Positions 35,160 through 43,340 of a DNA stretch of 64,000 nucleotides are shown piece by piece. Location of the stretch: contig NZ_VCNI01000001.1 in NCBI RefSeq assembly GCF_005937185.1, positions 492,657-556,656 of the forward strand, in the 5' to 3' direction. Source of the stretch: Flagellimonas algicola (GTDB lineage Bacteria > Bacteroidota > Bacteroidia > Flavobacteriales > Flavobacteriaceae). The position numbers were made by a program, and so were the translations under genes. Each line of letters opens with the position of its first letter. The first letter of the stretch is position 1. The notes under the pieces are model-generated. The model did no database searches. It worked only from the letters and a program-made list of their open reading frames with translations, and had not been told where the DNA came from.

Positions 35160-35822
35160 ATGATGAAAGCGCAAAAGAATAATCAAACTAACATAATCTA
35201 TAATTTCTTTTTAATGTCGTTATTGTCGCTGCAATTATTGCATTCCCAAAACGAAGAGATAGAACTAATAACACAGCAATCAGATAGCAGTTTAACATTT
35301 ATTGCAAAAAACAGTTCTGATGTAACTAATCAATTTACACTGGACATTATAGTAAAAAACCTAATTGGCTATCAAGGCCCAATTACCAAATTGATTCCCG
35401 CCAATGGTTCCGAACAAATAATTGTACTTGCTATTCCAGAGGGACCTTGGTCTTACGAAACCAACTATACCTATAAGGCTGCTCCTACAAAGGAGGAGTT
35501 AATAAGACAAAAGAAACGCATCAAACAAGAATTCCTAAATTCATTGAATGCGAATGAAAGTACCCTGGTGGTTTTTTATGGAGAAGGGTGTCCCCGTTCT
35601 ATATATGCAAAAGAAATGTTGGAACGAAAGAAAATACCCTTTACATATTTGGACGCTTCTTCTAACGAGTATTATTCCAAGGTTATGTTTGAACTTATAA
35701 GACAAAAAGAACCAAATGTTGAACGGGTACAGTATCCTGTGATTATGGTAGATGATCAGTTAGAGTACGACATAGAAAACCTACGGTGGTATCTAAAGCA
35801 ACTGATTGCTACTAGAAAATAA
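35160..35822 (+). CDS. Secreted protein with glutaredoxin-like C-terminal domain
   Basis: 220 residues (or one fewer, from the second Met). Signal peptide NFFLMSLLSLQLLHSQ. A beta-sandwich-like N-terminal half (residues 30-105) is followed by a domain that reads as a thioredoxin fold: TLVVFYGEGCPRSIYAKEMLERKKIPFTYLD..., then RVQYPVIMVDDQLEYD with the expected cis-Pro (YPV). The active site would have a single Cys (GCPRS) in the monothiol glutaredoxin style. An extracytoplasmic monothiol protein is unusual. The role is inference; the fold call rests on pattern only. Confidence 0.6.
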   Translation: MMKAQKNNQTNIIYNFFLMSLLSLQLLHSQNEEIELITQQSDSSLTFIAKNSSDVTNQFTLDIIVKNLIGYQGPITKLIPANGSEQIIVLAIPEGPWSYETNYTYKAAPTKEELIRQKKRIKQEFLNSLNANESTLVVFYGEGCPRSIYAKEMLERKKIPFTYLDASSNEYYSKVMFELIRQKEPNVERVQYPVIMVDDQLEYDIENLRWYLKQLIATRK

Positions 35823-35829
35823 CCTTGAC

Positions 35830-37506
35830 TTAAATTTCTTTGACAAGCTGTTTAATGAATACTCCAGGTGTCACAGCAATTTTTCGCTTCAGGGATTTTG
35901 TGAATACTGGGAGGGAATTAAATCCATAATATTCTGCTATTTGAATCATTGACATAGACTTGGCCATAGTTGGATTTTCTTTCAGATGATTTATGGCATA
36001 GGTTATTCGTATATCCTTTAGGTAACTGGAAAAGTTTTGCCCTTTGTAATGGTTTATGGTTTGGGACAAATAAGTACTATTGGTCTTTATCATCTTGGCC
36101 AAATCGTGCTGGGTAACCGACCCGTCCAAAAAACCAAGTTCCTTTTCCCATAGGTTTAAGCTGTCCAAGACAGTGGACAACATTTGTGTGTCCAGCTTGT
36201 CATCGGTATTTTGGATGCCTTTAGCTTGGCGTTTTTCAACCTGAACGGGCTGGGACATTACCTTGGCCAATCTTTGCCTGGTGCCGCGGTATTTTAGATA
36301 ATAGCCTGTGCAGCCTATGAGCAGAACGGCGCTCACGGTGTAGAACACAATTAGAAGCTTATTCCTTCTATTGATAGCCTGACTTAATGATGATTTTTCT
36401 TCCATTTCCAATGGCAGGTCCAGTTCGTTCAACGTTATCTCACGTATTCTTTCCTGCGTGTCGGTTAACAGGCTATCATAATAAACTAGACGATGCAAGT
36501 ATTCCTTTTCGGCCTTATTGTCATTTTGATTTATAGCCTCTTTAAGAAGATGTTGATAGACTTGATTGGCATTGTCAAATAAGGGATAATCCAGGTTTTT
36601 CAAAATACTATCATACGATTTAAAATAGCTTGTTTTTAAATAACTTTTTCCTATTTGCCCTTCAATCATACCTAGATAATAAAATTTATCCGCTTTAGAT
36701 GTCCCGCGTGCGTCTTGTATATAAAGGATAAGTGTGTCACGAGATCGATTATATAAACCATCGTAGTAGTCCAATTGTGCTCTTAAAACTTGTAGATCTT
36801 CAAATTCCGAAGAATCCTTAATAGTTAGGGCAGATTTAATGGCCTTCTTGAGGTACGATCGAGCAGAATCTGTTTTTCGTGCATATGCGTAACACCTTGC
36901 CATATTATGCAGGCATAATGTTTTGTTATAGTCATAATCATCTATATGAGTCTTGTACTTATCAAGATATTTCAATGCTTTCTTTGAAAAAACAATACCC
37001 TCACTTTCTTGCCCGAACTCAGCTTTTAAGTTACCCAAATGAGAAGAACTCCTAGCAACTATTTTATGGTTCTTGGCCTTTTTTGACCAATAAAGGCAGT
37101 TGATCATTGCATAAACTGCTTGCGCGTCCTGGTGGTCATTATAATATAGGTGAGCTTGAGTATAGTATGCCATGCTCTTGAAGTAGAAATAATCCTGCCC
37201 TTGCTTGTTTTGAATGGCATTTATAATAGCGAAAGCCGTATCCAGTGTTTTTAATCCTACGGAATAATCTAAATCCCAAGATTTCAATCTATAGGCTATT
37301 GCCAATTGAAGTGTGTCTTTTTCTCTTTTCGCCTTGCTAATATGATAATCGAAATATGTATTTCTATAAGTCTCCCCATCTTGTGACCATTTTTGTCTAA
37401 GCTCATTGTAATTAAGGTCAAACAGTGGTTTTTCTCCGTATTCTTGTGCAAAAGCAACTACACAATTGAGCAAAAAGCAGAGAATTACACAGGCTGATTT
37501 ATACAT
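35830..37506 (-). CDS. TPR membrane protein with C-terminal AraC-type DNA-binding domain
   Basis: 558 residues. Signal-like helix at the N-terminus (ACVILCFLLNCVVAFAQ), a helical TPR-type sensor region (about 50-350: for example SKKALKYLDKYKTHIDDYDYNKTLCLHNMARCYAYARKTDSARSYL in part), one membrane helix (KLLIVFYTVSAVLLIGCTGYYL, about 380-400), a linker and an AraC-family helix-turn-helix pair at the C-terminus (SVTQHDLAKMIKTNSTYLSQ; SMIQIAEYYGFNSLPVFTKSLK). This one-piece periplasm-to-DNA layout is typical of Bacteroidota. Its stop is eight bases from that of the convergent glutaredoxin-like gene, so it may sense something linked to those secreted proteins; unproven. Confidence 0.85.
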   Translation of the reverse strand: MYKSACVILCFLLNCVVAFAQEYGEKPLFDLNYNELRQKWSQDGETYRNTYFDYHISKAKREKDTLQLAIAYRLKSWDLDYSVGLKTLDTAFAIINAIQNKQGQDYFYFKSMAYYTQAHLYYNDHQDAQAVYAMINCLYWSKKAKNHKIVARSSSHLGNLKAEFGQESEGIVFSKKALKYLDKYKTHIDDYDYNKTLCLHNMARCYAYARKTDSARSYLKKAIKSALTIKDSSEFEDLQVLRAQLDYYDGLYNRSRDTLILYIQDARGTSKADKFYYLGMIEGQIGKSYLKTSYFKSYDSILKNLDYPLFDNANQVYQHLLKEAINQNDNKAEKEYLHRLVYYDSLLTDTQERIREITLNELDLPLEMEEKSSLSQAINRRNKLLIVFYTVSAVLLIGCTGYYLKYRGTRQRLAKVMSQPVQVEKRQAKGIQNTDDKLDTQMLSTVLDSLNLWEKELGFLDGSVTQHDLAKMIKTNSTYLSQTINHYKGQNFSSYLKDIRITYAINHLKENPTMAKSMSMIQIAEYYGFNSLPVFTKSLKRKIAVTPGVFIKQLVKEI

Positions 37507-37534
37507 GGCAAATTATTGCGTGGAATCTTTAACA

Positions 37535-37912
37535 TTATTGAGATGTGGCACTAATACTTTCCAAAACGACTTGCTTCTGACAGTTTCTAAGAATTCCTAC
37601 ATATAACTTGTCATCAAGTTCTTTTTCTATGTGATAGGTTTTACAAGGCTCCGACTTGGTATCACTTTTCCCAAAATCAATATCTCCATCCTGTAAAAAG
37701 GATTGGATCAACAGGGTATCCCTGAATTGCTCTGGGACCTGTTCCCCAAAAGACAATGGCTTGGAACGCATGTCCTTGAGTACTCTACAGTTGGGAAAAT
37801 AGCAGAAATCAATCCCATTTTCCCCAGATTTTTTCTTGAGAAAGAAAACAAGAAATACAATCCCTATGGACAGTCCTACTAGATACCATCCCAAGCGCCT
37901 TAAAAATACCAT
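37535..37912 (-). CDS. Small membrane-anchored protein, DUF4258-like
   Basis: 125 residues with one N-terminal membrane helix (LGWYLVGLSIGIVFLVFFL) and a soluble domain. CYFPNCRVLKDMRSKPLSF and SKSEPCKTYHIEKELDDKLYVGILRNC fit a small flavobacterial family that I recall under DUF4258. Several Cys are conserved in that pattern. It begins six bases after the alanine dehydrogenase stop, so it is the second gene of that unit. Function unknown. Confidence 0.7.
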   Translation of the reverse strand: MVFLRRLGWYLVGLSIGIVFLVFFLKKKSGENGIDFCYFPNCRVLKDMRSKPLSFGEQVPEQFRDTLLIQSFLQDGDIDFGKSDTKSEPCKTYHIEKELDDKLYVGILRNCQKQVVLESISATSQ

Positions 37913-37918
37913 TCCGTA

Positions 37919-39118
37919 TTAAAAAATTAGAAAGTTAATATCATTATAGGTGAGGCCAAACCAGTCGCCTACAGATTTATTGGTTAGGATGCCATGATAC
38001 ATGTACAACCCATTTCGCAAACCTTTGTCAAATCGTAACGAGTTTTCCAATCCACCATCTTCACCAATTTTCAGCAAATAGGGTGTAAAGATATTACTTA
38101 TGGAAATACTGGAGGTCCTTGGGTAACGGGACGGGATATTGGGAACCCCATAATGGATTACGTCAAACTTTTCTACAGTGGGTTTGTCATGGCTGGTCAC
38201 TTCCGTGGTTTCAAAACAGCCGCCCATGTCTATGCTGACATCAATAATCACAGCGCCCTTTTTCATGTTCTCTACCATAGAACTTGAAACCACAATTGGG
38301 GAACGGTCCTTTCCCCGGGCCGCTCCGATGGCCACATCACAGCGTTTCAATGCCTTTAATAAATTCTTGGGCTGGATGGTGGAGGTGTAAACTGTTTGAT
38401 TAAGATTGGTCTGTATATTCCTTAGTTTGGTGATGGAATTGTCAAATACCTTAATGTTGGCTCCTAGACCCAAGGCCGACCGCGCCGCAAATTCACCCAC
38501 CGTTCCTGCGCCAATGATCACGACTTCCACAGGGGGAACACCACTAATATTTCCGAACATGAGTCCATTGCCCTTGTTGGTGGTGGCCATCAACTCGGAT
38601 GCAATTAAGATGGAAGAAATTCCAGCAATCTCACTAAGGGATCTAACGGCTGGGTACTTCCCGTCCTCATCCCGGATGTACTCAAATGCAATAGCAGTCA
38701 ATCTTTTCTTGGCCAAGGTTTCAAAGTATTCCTTGGATTGTGTCTTAATTTGTAAAGCAGAAATAACAATGGTCTGTGGATTGATCAAGTCAATTTCCGA
38801 AAGGGTGGGGGGTTCCACCTTGAGAATAATGGGACAGGAAAAAACCTTTTTGGTGTCCCGGCTAATTTCTGCACCAGCTTCTGTGTAATCTGCATCCGTA
38901 AAGTTGGCACCTTCCCCTGCTCCTGACTCAATAAGTACCCTATGTCCATGAGCAGATATGGCATTGACTGCATCCGGCGTAAGACAAATACGTTTTTCCT
39001 GATATTGGTTTTCTTTGGGAATACCGATAAAGAGCTCACCTTTCTGCTTGAGAATCTCTAGGGTTTCTTCTTGGGGTAAGAGTTGTTGTTTACTAAAAGG
39101 AGAGGAAGGTTGGTCCAT
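37919..39118 (-). CDS. ald: Alanine dehydrogenase
   Basis: 399 residues. Converts alanine to pyruvate and ammonia with NAD. Motifs: IGIPKENQYQEKRICLTP (about 32-49, substrate Lys/Arg), the catalytic His region near SAHGHRVLIESGAGEGANF (about 64-82), and the Rossmann motif VVIIGAGTVGEFAARSALGLG (about 198-218). C-terminal VDIGGCFETTEVTSH-like segment (here VSIDMGGCFETTEVTSHD). The N-terminal 25 residues extend beyond typical bacterial Ald, as in related flavobacterial proteins. Followed by a DUF4258-like gene. Confidence 0.9.
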   Translation of the reverse strand: MDQPSSPFSKQQLLPQEETLEILKQKGELFIGIPKENQYQEKRICLTPDAVNAISAHGHRVLIESGAGEGANFTDADYTEAGAEISRDTKKVFSCPIILKVEPPTLSEIDLINPQTIVISALQIKTQSKEYFETLAKKRLTAIAFEYIRDEDGKYPAVRSLSEIAGISSILIASELMATTNKGNGLMFGNISGVPPVEVVIIGAGTVGEFAARSALGLGANIKVFDNSITKLRNIQTNLNQTVYTSTIQPKNLLKALKRCDVAIGAARGKDRSPIVVSSSMVENMKKGAVIIDVSIDMGGCFETTEVTSHDKPTVEKFDVIHYGVPNIPSRYPRTSSISISNIFTPYLLKIGEDGGLENSLRFDKGLRNGLYMYHGILTNKSVGDWFGLTYNDINFLIF

Positions 39119-39160
39119 ACAATGTAAATCTGAAAGAACCGCATCGGGTTTAAAACAAAT

Positions 39161-39696
39161 TTACATTTTTTTTGAAAGGGTGTGCTGCCGCTGTTCCAGT
39201 TTCTCGCGTTCCTTGCGCAGTTCTTCTTTCTCTTTCAAGATTTGAAGTTCCGTATCCATCGCATCCAAATCAATTCCGTGAACATGCTTGTCAATTAATT
39301 TGATACGTATAAAATAAACTACAGGGACAACTACCATTGTAATAGCAATCACATAGAAAACCTCGTTTTCATCAACCCTTTCAGAATTGTTACTGACAGC
39401 GCTGAACAGTTGAAAACTGTACATGGAAATTGGAATCAAAATCGCATGGTACCACCATTGTACCATATGACCAATAAAATTAGAGGAATTGTTTTTAATA
39501 GGTAATACCAAACTGCGGTTCGTGCGTCCGCAAAACCATTGGAAGTAATCTCAAAAAAAAGAAAATCCAAAGAATCAGTATCGTTAGGTAAATATTTATA
39601 GGAATAAAACAGAACGGGGGACAATGCTATAATAAGTGTAATAAGCCCCTCAACAATCAATCTTTTCCGTACATTCTTGTCATTGCGCATACCCAT
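39161..39696 (-). pseudogene. Frameshifted membrane protein gene
   Basis: Two minus-strand frames together make one protein. The first half (39696 to about 39460) reads MRNDKNVRKRLIVEGLITLI... through LLKTIPLILLVIWY; the second half, in another frame (about 39457 to 39161), continues WWYHAILIPISMYSFQLF, then IHG-type KLIDKHVHGIDLDAMDTEL and a charged coiled coil. The frames cross near 39457-39463. In relatives I recall, a short IWFxTCxH stretch sits exactly before WWYHA, so about a dozen bases seem lost here. No slippery heptamer is visible. Three hydrophobic helices, no known function. Could be real decay or an assembly error. Confidence 0.7.
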
Positions 39697-39724
39697 ATAA
39701 CTGAATAAGCTAGATTTTATTGTA

Positions 39725-39749
39725 CAAAAAACCCCTCCGAAGAGGGGTT
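39725..39749 (-). terminator. Rho-independent terminator after the 44-residue peptide gene
   Basis: Arms AACCCCTC (39730-39737) and GAGGGGTT (39742-39749), tetraloop, followed on the minus strand by a T-run. It lies about 28 bases after the small peptide stop. Confidence 0.85.
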
Positions 39750-39777
39750 AAAAGAAATGACTTTTATTTTACACTTC

Positions 39778-39912
39778 TTAATGTTTGCCTATTTTTTTCT
39801 TTTCTACATTAACCGTCTGATCTTGGTCAACGTCAATAACGTTGGTAGAAACAGCAGTCATTGCTAAGAAAGCAATTGCAAGCACTCCAAAAAATAATCT
39901 TTTAGTGTTCAT
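39778..39912 (-). CDS. 44-residue secreted peptide
   Basis: Short ORF below common length cut-offs. It begins MNTKRLFFGVLAIAFLAMTA, a good signal peptide, then VSTNVIDVDQDQTVNVEKKK and a short basic end (IGKH). Its own context supports it: a TACATTTG promoter box at 39955-39962 upstream, and a strong terminator right after it. The mature form would be about 24 residues. Small exported peptides like this occur in Flavobacteriia; role unknown. Confidence 0.7.
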   Translation of the reverse strand: MNTKRLFFGVLAIAFLAMTAVSTNVIDVDQDQTVNVEKKKIGKH

Positions 39913-39934
39913 CGTAAAAGAGTTTTTGGTTAAT

Positions 39935-39962
39935 AAATGAATTCATTTCAATAACAAATGTA
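39935..39962 (-). promoter_or_regulatory. -7 box and 14-bp palindrome before the 44-residue peptide gene
   Basis: CAAATGTA (39955-39962) reads TACATTTG on the minus strand. Downstream of it, in the likely leader, AAATGAATTCATTT (39935-39948) is a perfect 14-bp palindrome. Confidence 0.5.
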
Positions 39963-39990
39963 GGAAAAATTACTTACCCACGATGCATTT

Positions 39991-40056
39991 CATCGATAAA
40001 AATTGCATTTAATCCAAAAAAGGGAACTTTTTACCGAATTCGATACCGTTTATCGA
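39991..40056. promoter_or_regulatory. Tandem TACCG...CGA repeats and CATCGATAAA words
   Basis: TACCGAATTCGA (40032-40043) is followed directly by TACCGTTTATCGA (40044-40056), a tandem of period 12. CATCGATAAA is at 39991-40000 and again at 40122-40131 inside the end of tsaE; TTTATCGA at 40049-40056 is close to its reverse complement. The cluster lies between tsaE and the small peptide gene and looks like binding sites for a regulator, perhaps of the LytTR type, which favours such direct repeats. Confidence 0.35.
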
Positions 40057-40086
40057 AATGTTCAAATAAGGTAGATGAATTAATGT

Positions 40087-40503
40087 TTACTCCAGACTAA
40101 ACTCGATTGAACGGGTGTTTTCATCGATAAAGTGTAAGTAAATGGATACAGCTTGGGTAGGCAACAAGGAGCTTACTTTCTCAGGCCATTCCATAAATAG
40201 CCAAGCTTCCGAAGACAGATAGTCCTCCAGACCCAGATCCAACGCTTCTGCTTCATTTTCAATTCGGTAAAAATCAAAATGGTATCCCAATAGCAGACCC
40301 TGTAGATCATGGTATTCGTTTACCAAACCAAAAGTTGGGCTACTGGCCTCATCAACCCCATCCAAATTTTTAACCAAGGCCCTGATCAATGTAGTTTTAC
40401 CCGCTCCCATTTCACCATAAAAAAGAAGTGTCTTATGTGGAACCGTGTCCAAAATGGTTTGGGCCACCTGATCAATTTCCGATAACTGAAAGGTACGTTT
40501 CAA
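40087..40503 (-). CDS. tsaE: tRNA threonylcarbamoyladenosine biosynthesis ATPase TsaE
   Basis: 138 residues. Walker A GEMGAGKTTLIRAL (about 30-43), switch-like SSPTFGLVNEYHDLQG (about 53-68) and the Walker-B region (HFDFYRIENEAEALDLGLEDYL, in parts 74-95), then FMEWPEKV. TsaE energises the TsaB-TsaD complex that makes t6A at position 37 of ANN-decoding tRNAs. It lies six bases downstream of porX, a pairing that I recall in other Flavobacteriia. Confidence 0.93.
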   Translation of the reverse strand: MKRTFQLSEIDQVAQTILDTVPHKTLLFYGEMGAGKTTLIRALVKNLDGVDEASSPTFGLVNEYHDLQGLLLGYHFDFYRIENEAEALDLGLEDYLSSEAWLFMEWPEKVSSLLPTQAVSIYLHFIDENTRSIEFSLE

Positions 40504-40509
40504 ACTGTG

Positions 40510-42054
40510 TTATTTTGGATCCAAAACTACAAAAGGAACGATCATTTCTTCCAAAGAAACTCCCCCATGTTGATAGGTGTTCCTGTAATAACTTACATAG
40601 TGGTTGTAGTTATTGGGATATGCGAAGAACATATCATTTTTGGCAAAAATGAAACAGCTGCTCAAGTTTATATTGGGAAGATGTATGTCTTGCGGATTTC
40701 TTGAAGCCAAGACTTCCTTATTATTATAGGTAAGACTTCTTCCAGTTTTGTATCTGAGGTTTAAACTGGTGGCTTTGTCCCCAATAACTTTGGAAGGTTG
40801 TTTTACATTGATGGTTCCGTGATCGGTGGTCAAAATGAGCTTCATGCCTAGGGATTGCGCTTGTTGCACAATGTCCAACAAAGGTGAATTTTTAAACCAG
40901 CTCAAGGTCAACGAGCGGTAGGCCTTGTCGTTGGCAGCCAGTTCCTTAATCACTTCCATTTCTGTTTTGGAATGGGAAAGCATGTCCACAAAATTGTAAA
41001 CCAGTACAGTGAGGTCATTGTCTTTTTGGGATTTAAAATTCTGCGCCAATTGCTTCCCCTGTCTCAGGTTGCTGATTTTATGGTATTCCCATTTGATATC
41101 CATACCCAGTCTTTTTAGTTGGGCACCAAGGAACTCCGCTTCAAACAAATTTTTGCCTCCTTCATCCGTATCGTTTTTCCACCAATCCGGATGTCTTTTT
41201 TCCATATCCAAGGGCATCAATCCCGAAAAGATGGCGTTTCTGGCATACTGCGTGGCAGTGGGCAAGATACTGCAATAGGAGCTCTCTTGTTTTTTCTTAT
41301 AGTGAACGGCCAAGGTTTCTTCAAAGGCCAGCCATTGATCATATCTAAGGTTGTCAATAACAACCAAAAGGGTTTTCTGGTTTTCAATCTCAGGTTGAAT
41401 CTTTTTTCTGAACAAGGTGTGCGACATGGTTGGGCCATCTCCATCCTTGAACCAATCCTGATAGTTTTTGTCCACAAACTTGCTGAATTGGGAATTGGCC
41501 TCTACCTTTTGGGATTCCAAAATTTCAAACATTCCTGAATCTTCAATTTCTTCTAACTGAAGTTCCCAATAAATGAGTTTTTTGTACAGTTCTACCCATT
41601 CGTCATAGCTGTTCACCATGGACAAGTCCATTGCAATTTTCCGAAATTCTTGCTGGTAATTTGCTGTGGTTTTTTCAGAGACCAGTCTGGAGTTGTCCAA
41701 ACTCTTTTTAAGTGAAAGTAAAATTTGATTTGGATTAACCGGCTTAATCAAATAATCTGCAATTTTTGACCCAATGGCTTCATCCATAATATACTCCTCT
41801 TCACTTTTGGTAATCATGACCACAGGGATGGAGGCGTCGTATTTTTTTATCTCGTTCAGGGTTTCCAGACCAGAGATGCCTGGCATGTTCTCGTCCAGAA
41901 AAACAATGTCAAAAAAAGTATTTCGTATCTCCTCCAGCGCATCTTGTCCGCTTTGGCTGGTCACTACTTTGTAGCCCTTGTTTTCAAGAAAAAGGATATG
42001 GGGTTTTAATAGGTCAATTTCATCATCGACCCATAGAATTGTGATCTTGTTCAT
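40510..42054 (-). CDS. porX: PorX: response regulator with PglZ/alkaline-phosphatase-like domain
   Basis: 514 residues. N-terminal receiver domain: acidic pocket VDDE (about 9-12), phosphorylated Asp54 in VFLDENMPG, Thr in MITKSEEEY and Lys in DYLIKPVNP. A helical linker follows, then an alkaline-phosphatase/PglZ-type domain (about 220-514) with VVIDNLRYDQW, LTTDHGTI and the closing SLEEMIVPFVV. PorX, with sensor PorY, controls genes of the type IX secretion system in Bacteroidota; the output domain has been linked to oligonucleotide or phosphodiester hydrolysis. Its presence supports a T9SS, hence protein secretion and possibly gliding, in this organism. Confidence 0.92.
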   Translation of the reverse strand: MNKITILWVDDEIDLLKPHILFLENKGYKVVTSQSGQDALEEIRNTFFDIVFLDENMPGISGLETLNEIKKYDASIPVVMITKSEEEYIMDEAIGSKIADYLIKPVNPNQILLSLKKSLDNSRLVSEKTTANYQQEFRKIAMDLSMVNSYDEWVELYKKLIYWELQLEEIEDSGMFEILESQKVEANSQFSKFVDKNYQDWFKDGDGPTMSHTLFRKKIQPEIENQKTLLVVIDNLRYDQWLAFEETLAVHYKKKQESSYCSILPTATQYARNAIFSGLMPLDMEKRHPDWWKNDTDEGGKNLFEAEFLGAQLKRLGMDIKWEYHKISNLRQGKQLAQNFKSQKDNDLTVLVYNFVDMLSHSKTEMEVIKELAANDKAYRSLTLSWFKNSPLLDIVQQAQSLGMKLILTTDHGTINVKQPSKVIGDKATSLNLRYKTGRSLTYNNKEVLASRNPQDIHLPNINLSSCFIFAKNDMFFAYPNNYNHYVSYYRNTYQHGGVSLEEMIVPFVVLDPK

Positions 42055-42070
42055 ATAGTGGTTATCTTTG
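42039..42070 (+). promoter_or_regulatory. Promoter of HD-domain hydrolase gene
   Basis: TTG at 42039-42041, 21 bases, TATCTTTG at 42063-42070. Transcription should start near 42077, which puts the GTG at 42058 upstream of the transcript and favours the later TTG start codon at 42091. Confidence 0.6.
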
Positions 42071-42090
42071 CGGAATTAAACACAAAGCCC

Positions 42091-43317
42091 TTGGTACAGA
42101 CCAATAAGCTCAAAGTATTTAACGATCCAATTTACGGTTTTATTGGAACTCCCAATGAACTTATTTTTGAGCTGATCGCCCATCCATATTTTCAACGATT
42201 GCGTAGAATTTCCCAAATGGGGATGTCCTATCTGGTTTATCCTGGTGCGCACCATACCCGATTTCACCATGCCCTGGGGAGTATGCATTTAATGACCAAG
42301 GCCATTCAGACCTTGCGTTGGAAAAATATTGAAATCAGCAAGGAAGAGGAAACGGGTTTGCTCTGTGCTATTTTGCTTCATGATATAGGACATGGCCCAT
42401 TTTCACATGCTTTGGAGGGATTTGTGGTTCCCGGCCTCCAGCATGAACAGCTGTCCCTGAAATTCATGACGGCTTTGAACAAGGAATTTGATGGGCAATT
42501 GGATATGGGCATTTCTATATTCAAAGGAGAATATCCTAGGCCATTTTTAAATCAATTGGTGTCTAGTCAGTTGGATATGGATCGTTTGGACTATTTGAAA
42601 CGCGACAGTTTCTATTCCGGGGTTACCGAAGGCAACATCAATTCCGAACGTTTAATCTCAATGTTGAACGTGGTGGATGGGAATTTGGTGGTTGAAGAAA
42701 AGGGGATCTATGCGGTGGAGAAGTTCCTTATGGCCCGAAGATTTATGTATTGGCAGGTGTACTTGCATAAAACAGGACTTTGTGCGGAACAAATGTTGAT
42801 TCGGATTATGCAGCGAGCCAGAAAGTTGGTCAATGAAGGTAATGTATTGGAGGGAAGTGAAGCCTTTCTGTTTTTCTTAAAAGGTATTTCGGGAACGTCA
42901 ATTCCAGCCACGACATTAAACAAGTTTGCCCAGCTGGATGACGTGGACGTGGTATCAGCCATCAAATCGTGGCAACAACATTCAGATGTAGTACTGTCCA
43001 AACTTTGCCAAATGGTATTGAACAGAAATCTGTTGAATGTAAAAATCAAAAATCGGCCCATTGCTCCGGAGAAACTGGGAGATAAATTGGAACAGGTACG
43101 AAATGAATTGGGGTTATCAGCATCAGATGCAACCTGTTTTGTGTTCACAGGAGAGATATCAAACAAGGCGTATAGTGGGAATCATCAAGCCATTAGCATC
43201 TTAAAGAAAAATGGCAAAGTCACCGATGTGCTAAAGGAATCGGACCAACTTAGCTTAAAGGCCTTATCCAAGACAGTGACCAAATATTACTGCTGCTATC
43301 CCAAACAAGCCGTTTAA
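42091..43317 (+). CDS. HD-domain phosphohydrolase (dGTPase-like)
   Basis: 408 residues from a TTG start at 42091, giving VQTNKLKVFNDPIYGFI..., which fits the family N-terminus; the frame is open back to a GTG at 42058, but that lies on the promoter. Metal ligands: HTRFHHALGSMHL (about 55), HDIGHGPFSHALEG (about 104-117) and a later Asp in SSQLDMDRLDYLKRDS (about 170). Members of this YpgQ/SAMHD1-like branch hydrolyse dNTPs or related nucleotides. It is the gene before the lipid A cluster on the same strand and divergent from porX. Confidence 0.88.
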   Translation: MVQTNKLKVFNDPIYGFIGTPNELIFELIAHPYFQRLRRISQMGMSYLVYPGAHHTRFHHALGSMHLMTKAIQTLRWKNIEISKEEETGLLCAILLHDIGHGPFSHALEGFVVPGLQHEQLSLKFMTALNKEFDGQLDMGISIFKGEYPRPFLNQLVSSQLDMDRLDYLKRDSFYSGVTEGNINSERLISMLNVVDGNLVVEEKGIYAVEKFLMARRFMYWQVYLHKTGLCAEQMLIRIMQRARKLVNEGNVLEGSEAFLFFLKGISGTSIPATTLNKFAQLDDVDVVSAIKSWQQHSDVVLSKLCQMVLNRNLLNVKIKNRPIAPEKLGDKLEQVRNELGLSASDATCFVFTGEISNKAYSGNHQAISILKKNGKVTDVLKESDQLSLKALSKTVTKYYCCYPKQAV

Positions 43318-43327
43318 CAAATTTTGT

Positions 43328-43335
43328 TACTTTTG
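43328..43335 (+). promoter_or_regulatory. -7 element of the lpx operon
   Basis: TACTTTTG, only six bases before the lpxD ATG at 43341, so a transcript started from it would be leaderless or nearly so. No clear -33 element. Confidence 0.4.
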
Positions 43336-43340
43336 CAGAA

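Noticed and set aside
39436..39511. Programmed ribosomal frameshift joining the two halves of the membrane-protein gene
   Set aside because: No slippery heptamer or downstream hairpin at the crossover; mutation or assembly error is simpler.
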